Source of the DNA: Clostridiaceae bacterium | GTDB lineage: Bacteria > Bacillota > Clostridia > Oscillospirales > Acutalibacteraceae | Direction: 5' to 3' | Assembly: GCA_016292785.1 (NCBI GenBank) | Contig: JAEDFL010000060.1 | Span: 1-10,537 of the forward strand | Length of the DNA stretch: 10,537 nucleotides | Shown here: positions 6,448 through 10,537 of the stretch, piece by piece | Position numbering within the stretch: the first letter of the stretch is position 1 | Layout of the letters: every line of letters begins with the position of its first letter | Made by a program: the position numbers and the translations under genes | The notes under the pieces: generated by a model | Database searches by the model: none | What the model was told of the DNA's origin: nothing | Seen by the model: the letters and a program-made list of their open reading frames with translations, nothing else

Positions 6448-7102
6448 TTTTTCCAAAACAGGCAGAGCGATTTACATCTCTCACCTTGACATAAACAGAA
6501 TGATGACACGTGCCGTCAGACGTGCGAGACTCCCGATGTGGTACACCGAGGGCTTCAATCCGCACCCGTATCTGACCTTTGCCCTGCCTCTTTCCCTCGG
6601 GCAGTCAAGCGACTGCGAGTATATGGATATCCGTATCGAGGGCGATATGACGGACGGCGAGGTTATGGACAGGCTCAATGCCGTCCTGCCCGAGGGCGTG
6701 AAGATTCTTTCCGCCGCCGCACCCGTTCACGACGCAAAGGAGATCGAAAAGGCGCAGTATTTTGTCAAGCTGATTTTTGCGGACAGCGAAAAGGCGGAAA
6801 ACTTCTGCGAAAAGGCTCGTGAGCTTGCCGACGGCGAAGAATTGCTTGCCGAAAAACGAGGCAAAAAAGGTCACAGAAAAGTGATGAAGCAGATAAATCT
6901 GATTGATTATATCTATGATCTGAAATTTACAACGGCGAAGAATATCGTCAATATCCAATGCGTTCTTGCCGCAGGCAGTACGAACAATCTCAACCCGACT
7001 TTGCTCGTTGAAACGCTTGAAAAGGCGATCGGAGCGGAGCACGAAATGCAGTACATTGTCCGAAGAAAACTCATCACAAAAAACAACGAAATTTTTAAAT
7101 AA
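6428..7102 (+). CDS. DUF2344 / TIGR03936 radical SAM-associated protein
   Basis: A 224-residue soluble protein. Its N-terminus, MRAVRLNFSKTGRAIYISHLD, followed by the block from RRARLPMWYTEGFNPHPYLTF through ALPLSLGQSSDCEYMD (residues about 35-71), is the hallmark of the DUF2344 family. That family is found adjacent to, or fused to the end of, TIGR03960 radical SAM proteins. It probably acts as a substrate- or partner-binding subunit of the radical SAM enzyme, but no biochemical role is known to me. The gene overlaps the upstream gene by 20 bp. The start at 6428 is chosen because the conserved domain begins there and because of the GGAGG at 6415. The C-terminal half is less conserved and Lys-rich (KKGHRKVMK at about 142-150). 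The next gene follows after 17 bp. Confidence 0.92.
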   Translation: MRAVRLNFSKTGRAIYISHLDINRMMTRAVRRARLPMWYTEGFNPHPYLTFALPLSLGQSSDCEYMDIRIEGDMTDGEVMDRLNAVLPEGVKILSAAAPVHDAKEIEKAQYFVKLIFADSEKAENFCEKARELADGEELLAEKRGKKGHRKVMKQINLIDYIYDLKFTTAKNIVNIQCVLAAGSTNNLNPTLLVETLEKAIGAEHEMQYIVRRKLITKNNEIFK

Positions 7103-7119
7103 AAAACGGAGGGAACGGA

Positions 7120-8763
7120 ATGCACAGTCTGAGCGAAAAAAATAAAAACGACAAGATTTTTTCGGTGGTGCTGACCGTTCTTCTTGTCGCTTTTCTCAGT
7201 TTGATTTTTTATGTCAACCTGAGCTGTAATCCCGAATATTATGACGGCGATATGTACGGTGATATCAGCTATGCCAAGGAGGCTTGGAAAGCAAAGTCGC
7301 TGTTCCCTCAGGGTTGGCTTTTCGGAAATCAGACATATATTGCGGCAACCCCTGTTTTGTCGGCTGTCATTTACGGTATAATTCACAATGCCTATCTTGC
7401 AATGGGCATAGCCTCGTGCATTATGTCCGTGTTAATTGTGCTGTCGTATGATTGGATGATGAAAACTCTTTTTTCATACAATGAGCGAACGGCAGGTTTC
7501 CTTGTCATGGCAGGACTCATTCTCCTGAAAGGTCATATTGCATCTTCAAGACGTGGAGCACAAATTCTTTTTACAATGGCAAGCTATTATTCCTGCTACA
7601 TTATCACAGCCTTTTTGGTTTACGGATGTTACATAAGAATCAGAAAGAAAGAGTTTAAAAAGAAGGATATAACGATTGCGGTTATCGCAGTTGCTTTGAG
7701 CTTTGTGATGGGTATGCAAAGTCAGAGACAAACCGTTATTATGACTCTGCCGCTGATCGTGTGCGAAATCTTTCTGATGGTTTTTTGCTCGATCAGAGAT
7801 AGAAAGCCGAGTTTCTCACGTTCAACGGTTTTTACTGCGGTTGTTTCGGCGGCAAATATTGCCGGTCTTGTTGCACTGAAATTTATTGATATTCAGCAAA
7901 CAACCATATACGGCGAATCTAAGATGAACCTGAGCTTTAACTTTAAAAATATAATAAGCGAAATTATTTCAAGCTTTATTTATAATATCGTCGGAAGTCT
8001 TCAGATTGCCGAAGAAAGATATTATTTGAATTATTTTGCGGCGGCAATTTTTATTTTGATAATTACAGCAGCTTTTGTGATTTGTTTAATTGAACTTATC
8101 AAAGGCAAAGAAAAAAACACGGACGGGTTCACATTGGAGCTTTTGCTGTTACTGAGCTGTGCCGGTGTGTTTGCCGTTGATGTGCTGACTGCCGTTGAGT
8201 GCAAAACGATTTATTTCTTTATGATTTTTCCTCTGCTGGCTCAGAGTGTGGCTGTTATATTGCAACATTCGGGAAAGTTGTCCGTTTTTTTGAAATCTTC
8301 GGTTATAGTTTTGTTCGCCGTTTTGATATCTTTTAAGCTTATCGAAACAAACAGGGAGATTAGAACGGACAAGGATCGAAACAGCGAAACGCATCAGATT
8401 GCCGACTATATGCTCGAAAACGGATATGATACGCTTTATTCGGTATTCGGTCTCGGTGCGGAATGTAAGGGCGGAGAGAATGTTGCCGTAGCCTCCGGAG
8501 ACAAAATATATCTGATACAGTTAAAAGCCTTTGATCAATGGGAGGAAAGTCCAGTTCCCGAATATCTTCATATCAAAGATGATTACAAGACAAGAGACAA
8601 TGAAAAAAGCCTTTATCTTTTTAATGCGGAACAAATGAAGCAGGCGGAGGAACTTTGCGAAAGCTACAAGATAGAAACAGAAGCGGTCGCCCGTTTCGGA
8701 GACCGTTATCTCTGCAAACTGTCCGAAAATTTATGCGCCGTTGCGGCTTCAAGCAACGAATAG
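7120..8763 (+). CDS. Polytopic membrane protein, probable GT-C-fold glycosyltransferase, paralog 1 of a tandem array
   Basis: A 547-residue integral membrane protein with about 12 hydrophobic segments (roughly 13-35, 72-90, 91-111, 123-142, 150-172, 183-198, 205-223, 236-256, 303-325, 338-357, 362-382, 388-406) and a soluble C-terminal domain at about 407-547. After the first membrane segment comes an acidic, aromatic loop, NPEYYDGDMYGDISYAKEAW (37-56), with D42, D44 and D48. GT-C glycosyltransferases using lipid-linked sugars carry their catalytic acidic residues in exactly this loop. Other strongly shared motifs are SYNERTAGF (119-127), TMASYYSCY (152-160), GMQSQRQT (198-205) and THQIADYMLENGYDT (424-438). 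The GT-C assignment is inferred from architecture; a polymerase or another envelope function is possible. The ribosome binding site GGAGGG (7108-7113) is 6 bases from the ATG. The gap of 17 bp to the DUF2344 gene indicates the same operon. The central part (about 7860-8100) looks AT-richer than the flanks. Confidence 0.82.
   Translation: MHSLSEKNKNDKIFSVVLTVLLVAFLSLIFYVNLSCNPEYYDGDMYGDISYAKEAWKAKSLFPQGWLFGNQTYIAATPVLSAVIYGIIHNAYLAMGIASCIMSVLIVLSYDWMMKTLFSYNERTAGFLVMAGLILLKGHIASSRRGAQILFTMASYYSCYIITAFLVYGCYIRIRKKEFKKKDITIAVIAVALSFVMGMQSQRQTVIMTLPLIVCEIFLMVFCSIRDRKPSFSRSTVFTAVVSAANIAGLVALKFIDIQQTTIYGESKMNLSFNFKNIISEIISSFIYNIVGSLQIAEERYYLNYFAAAIFILIITAAFVICLIELIKGKEKNTDGFTLELLLLLSCAGVFAVDVLTAVECKTIYFFMIFPLLAQSVAVILQHSGKLSVFLKSSVIVLFAVLISFKLIETNREIRTDKDRNSETHQIADYMLENGYDTLYSVFGLGAECKGGENVAVASGDKIYLIQLKAFDQWEESPVPEYLHIKDDYKTRDNEKSLYLFNAEQMKQAEELCESYKIETEAVARFGDRYLCKLSENLCAVAASSNE
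7168..7253 (+). repeat. Direct repeat, copy A (5' part of paralog 1)
   Basis: This 86-base stretch matches 8821-8906 at 80 positions, including uninterrupted identical runs of 27 and 29 bases. The offset is 1653 bp, the same as the distance between the two start codons. It encodes the first membrane segment and the acidic loop. Confidence 0.85.
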
Positions 8764-8772
8764 GAGAAACAA

Positions 8773-10416
8773 ATGACAGAAACAGCAAAGAGAAATAAAA
8801 GCGAAAAAATATTTTCCATAGTGCTGACCGTTCTTCTTGTCGCTTTTATCGGCTTGGTTTTCTATGTCAACCTGAGCTGTAATCCCGAATACTATGACGG
8901 CGATATTTATAATGACATTAACTTTGCAAAAGAAGCATGGAAAGCAAAGTCGCTTTTTCCTGCGAACTGGGTTTTCGGCAATCAGACCTATGTTGTCGCA
9001 ACTCCCGTTCTTGCGGCTCTGCTTTACGGAATGATAGGGAACGCCGTTACCGCAATGGCGATCGCCTCCTGTATTATGACGGTGCTGACCGTGCTGACCT
9101 ATGAATGGATGACAAGAACTCTGTTTTCATATAATGAAAGGACGGCAGGCTTCCTTTTTCTTTTAGGCTTTCTTTTGCTGAAAGCTCATGTTGCGACAAG
9201 TCAGCAGGGCTTGCAGGCTTTTTTCACAATGGCAAGCTATTATTCCTGTTATCTGATAACCGCATTTATCGTTTTCGGCTGTTATGTAAGAATTCGCCAG
9301 AAAAGATTTAACAAAAAGCATATTCCCATGCTCGTTATCGGTGCGGCTCTCAGCTTCGGCACGGGTATGCAAAGCCTGAGACAGACGGCTGTTATGGCGC
9401 TTCCGCTTGTTGCATGCGAGCTTCTTTTGATAATTATTTATTCGGTAAGAAATAAAAAATTTACGCTGACCTCGTCGTCGGGTTTTTCCGTGTTGATCCT
9501 CCTGTCAAATGTTGCAGGACTGATCGCCGTTAAATTTATTGAGTTCAGTCAGAATTCCATTTACGGCTCAACTTCTTTCAGAACCGATCCTGTAGATCTG
9601 CTCAAAAACATAATGTATAACATTGAGTATGTTGCGCTTACATTCGGGTTGGATTCGCTGAAGCTTATACCGAGGCTCGTCGCTTCTGTTCCGTTCCTGC
9701 TGATAATTCTTGTCGGCGTCGTTCTCTGCGTGAAGGATTTCTTTAAAAACGGCTGTCGGGATCAGGGGGTTTTTACCCTTGTTATGCTGCTGATTCTCGG
9801 CTGTGTAGGTGTGTTTGCCTCCGGAGTTCTCACCGAGCTGGTCGGACGTGCCTTGTATTATTTTATGATTTATCCGCTGTTTTCCGTGTGTGTTTCGTAT
9901 ATTCTTGTAAAGCTCGGAAAACGGAAGAATATCGCTGCTTCGGCAATCACCGTATTTGCGGCGGCAATGCTCGTGTTCAGAACGGCAGGAACTGTCGGAG
10001 AGATCAAAAAAGGAAAGGACGAAAACTCAACTTCGCATCAGATTGCCGATTATATGCTTGAAAACGGCTATGACACCGTGTTTTCCGTTTTCGGTCTCAG
10101 CGGAGTGATTGACGGAGCGGAAAATGTGATTATTGCATCGAATGATGAGCTGCATATAGTTCAGTATAAACGTGTGGACGGACGGTTTGCGTTGCAGCCT
10201 GTTGAATACCTGTGCGTTAAGGATGATTATAAAAGCAGGGATAATGCAAAAAGCCTTTATCTGCTCAGGGAATATGAGCTTGATAAGGTCGGGGAGTTTG
10301 CAGAAAAATACGGCGTGACAATGACGTTAAAGGCTCAGTTCGGTGAGGTTTATCTTTATTCCCTTTCGGACAATATTGTGGAGCTTGTGGCTGAAAACGA
10401 GGAGACACAAAAATGA
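8773..10416 (+). CDS. Polytopic membrane protein, probable GT-C-fold glycosyltransferase, paralog 2 of a tandem array
   Basis: Also 547 residues and collinear with its upstream neighbour. The first 250 residues align without gaps; residues 31-44 (first membrane segment into the DGD loop) are identical, as are 117-127 and 151-160. Conserved acidic residues are D42, D44 and D48; GMQSLRQT is at 198-205. The region about 258-300 differs almost completely from the first copy (SQNSIYGSTSFRTD here, QQTTIYGESKMNLS there), after which the last membrane segments and the soluble C-terminal domain (HQIADYMLENGYDT at 422-435, EYLCVKDDYKSRDN at 478-491) align again. Compensating small indels of about three residues keep the total length the same. 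The ribosome binding site AGGAGA (8762-8767) overlaps the TAG stop of copy 1. The gene ends in ATGA, the start of copy 3. Role as for copy 1, probably with a different acceptor or donor; inferred. Confidence 0.82.
   Translation: MTETAKRNKSEKIFSIVLTVLLVAFIGLVFYVNLSCNPEYYDGDIYNDINFAKEAWKAKSLFPANWVFGNQTYVVATPVLAALLYGMIGNAVTAMAIASCIMTVLTVLTYEWMTRTLFSYNERTAGFLFLLGFLLLKAHVATSQQGLQAFFTMASYYSCYLITAFIVFGCYVRIRQKRFNKKHIPMLVIGAALSFGTGMQSLRQTAVMALPLVACELLLIIIYSVRNKKFTLTSSSGFSVLILLSNVAGLIAVKFIEFSQNSIYGSTSFRTDPVDLLKNIMYNIEYVALTFGLDSLKLIPRLVASVPFLLIILVGVVLCVKDFFKNGCRDQGVFTLVMLLILGCVGVFASGVLTELVGRALYYFMIYPLFSVCVSYILVKLGKRKNIAASAITVFAAAMLVFRTAGTVGEIKKGKDENSTSHQIADYMLENGYDTVFSVFGLSGVIDGAENVIIASNDELHIVQYKRVDGRFALQPVEYLCVKDDYKSRDNAKSLYLLREYELDKVGEFAEKYGVTMTLKAQFGEVYLYSLSDNIVELVAENEETQK
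8821..8906 (+). repeat. Direct repeat, copy B (5' part of paralog 2)
   Basis: Partner of 7168-7253. The third paralog preserves part of the same DNA: 10499-10537 matches 7203-7241 at 36 of 39 positions. Further identical DNA shared by copies 1 and 2 occurs at 7573-7595 and 9226-9248 (23 bases). Confidence 0.85.
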
Positions 10417-10537
10417 GAAAAATAACGGAAACCGAAAATAAAAATCAAAGGGCGCTGTCGGTCATTCTGACGGTGCTTTTGGCGTTTTTTCTCTGCCTGA
10501 TTTTTTATGTCAATCTAAGCTGTAATCCCGAATACTA
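10413..10537 (+). CDS. N-terminus of a third paralog of the membrane protein array (3' truncated by the window)
   Basis: ATG at 10413 overlaps the TGA stop of the preceding gene by four bases (ATGA), with GAGGAG at 10399-10404 eight bases upstream. Forty-one complete codons are visible. The charged leader RKITETENKNQR is followed by the first membrane segment and LIFYVNLSCNPEY, the same sequence that opens the acidic loop in copies 1 and 2. The window ends just before the DGD position, so retention of the acidic residues cannot be checked. The overlap suggests translational coupling. Confidence 0.88.
   Translation, partial: MRKITETENKNQRALSVILTVLLAFFLCLIFYVNLSCNPEY

Noticed and set aside
8764..8772. 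Could the two 547-residue copies be one gene split by a mutation?
   Set aside because: Each copy is full length with its own start, ribosome binding site, signal-like first membrane segment and C-terminal domain; they are duplicates, not halves.

Overview
The window looks like a chromosomal segment of a low-to-moderate GC anaerobic Firmicute, most likely a Clostridia of the Oscillospiraceae/Ruminococcus type. This rests on strong GGAGG-type ribosome binding sites, compact operons, intrinsic terminators with U-tracts, a TM1586-like nitroreductase, and the radical SAM/DUF2344 pair that is common in Clostridia. The assignment is inferred from gene content and style; no marker gene gives a species.

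Layout. The left edge (1-141) is the end of an unidentified + strand gene with a strikingly acidic and aromatic tail. It is followed by a small rhodanese-domain lipoprotein (199-582, +). A bidirectional terminator (677-717) separates this from a secreted right-handed beta-helix protein resembling GH141 (716-2908, -), which has its own promoter. Next on the - strand, transcribed toward it, is a two-gene unit: a TIM-barrel phosphate-binding-type protein (3708-4385) and a small nitroreductase (3024-3683), closed by an intrinsic terminator (2985-3014). A 211-bp divergent intergenic region (4386-4596) carries a good + strand promoter.

That promoter starts an apparently continuous + strand operon running off the right edge. 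It begins with a radical SAM protein of the TIGR03960 type (4597-6447) and its partner DUF2344/TIGR03936 protein (6428-7102, overlapping by 20 bp). These are followed by a tandem array of at least three paralogous polytopic membrane proteins (7120-8763, 8773-10416, and 10413 onward, truncated by the window end). The paralogs have about 12 membrane segments, an acidic first extracytoplasmic loop with a DGD motif and a soluble C-terminal domain. This architecture suggests GT-C-fold glycosyltransferases, but they do not match a family I can name with certainty.

How the parts fit. The left half is a mixture of envelope and extracellular functions (lipoprotein, secreted polysaccharide-active beta-helix) and small redox/metabolic genes. 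The right half joins a conserved, poorly understood radical SAM pair to an expanding family of probable cell-envelope glycosyltransferases. The tandem array is the most interesting feature. I see no phage, transposon, CRISPR, tRNA or rRNA in the window, and no strong evidence for a wholly new system.
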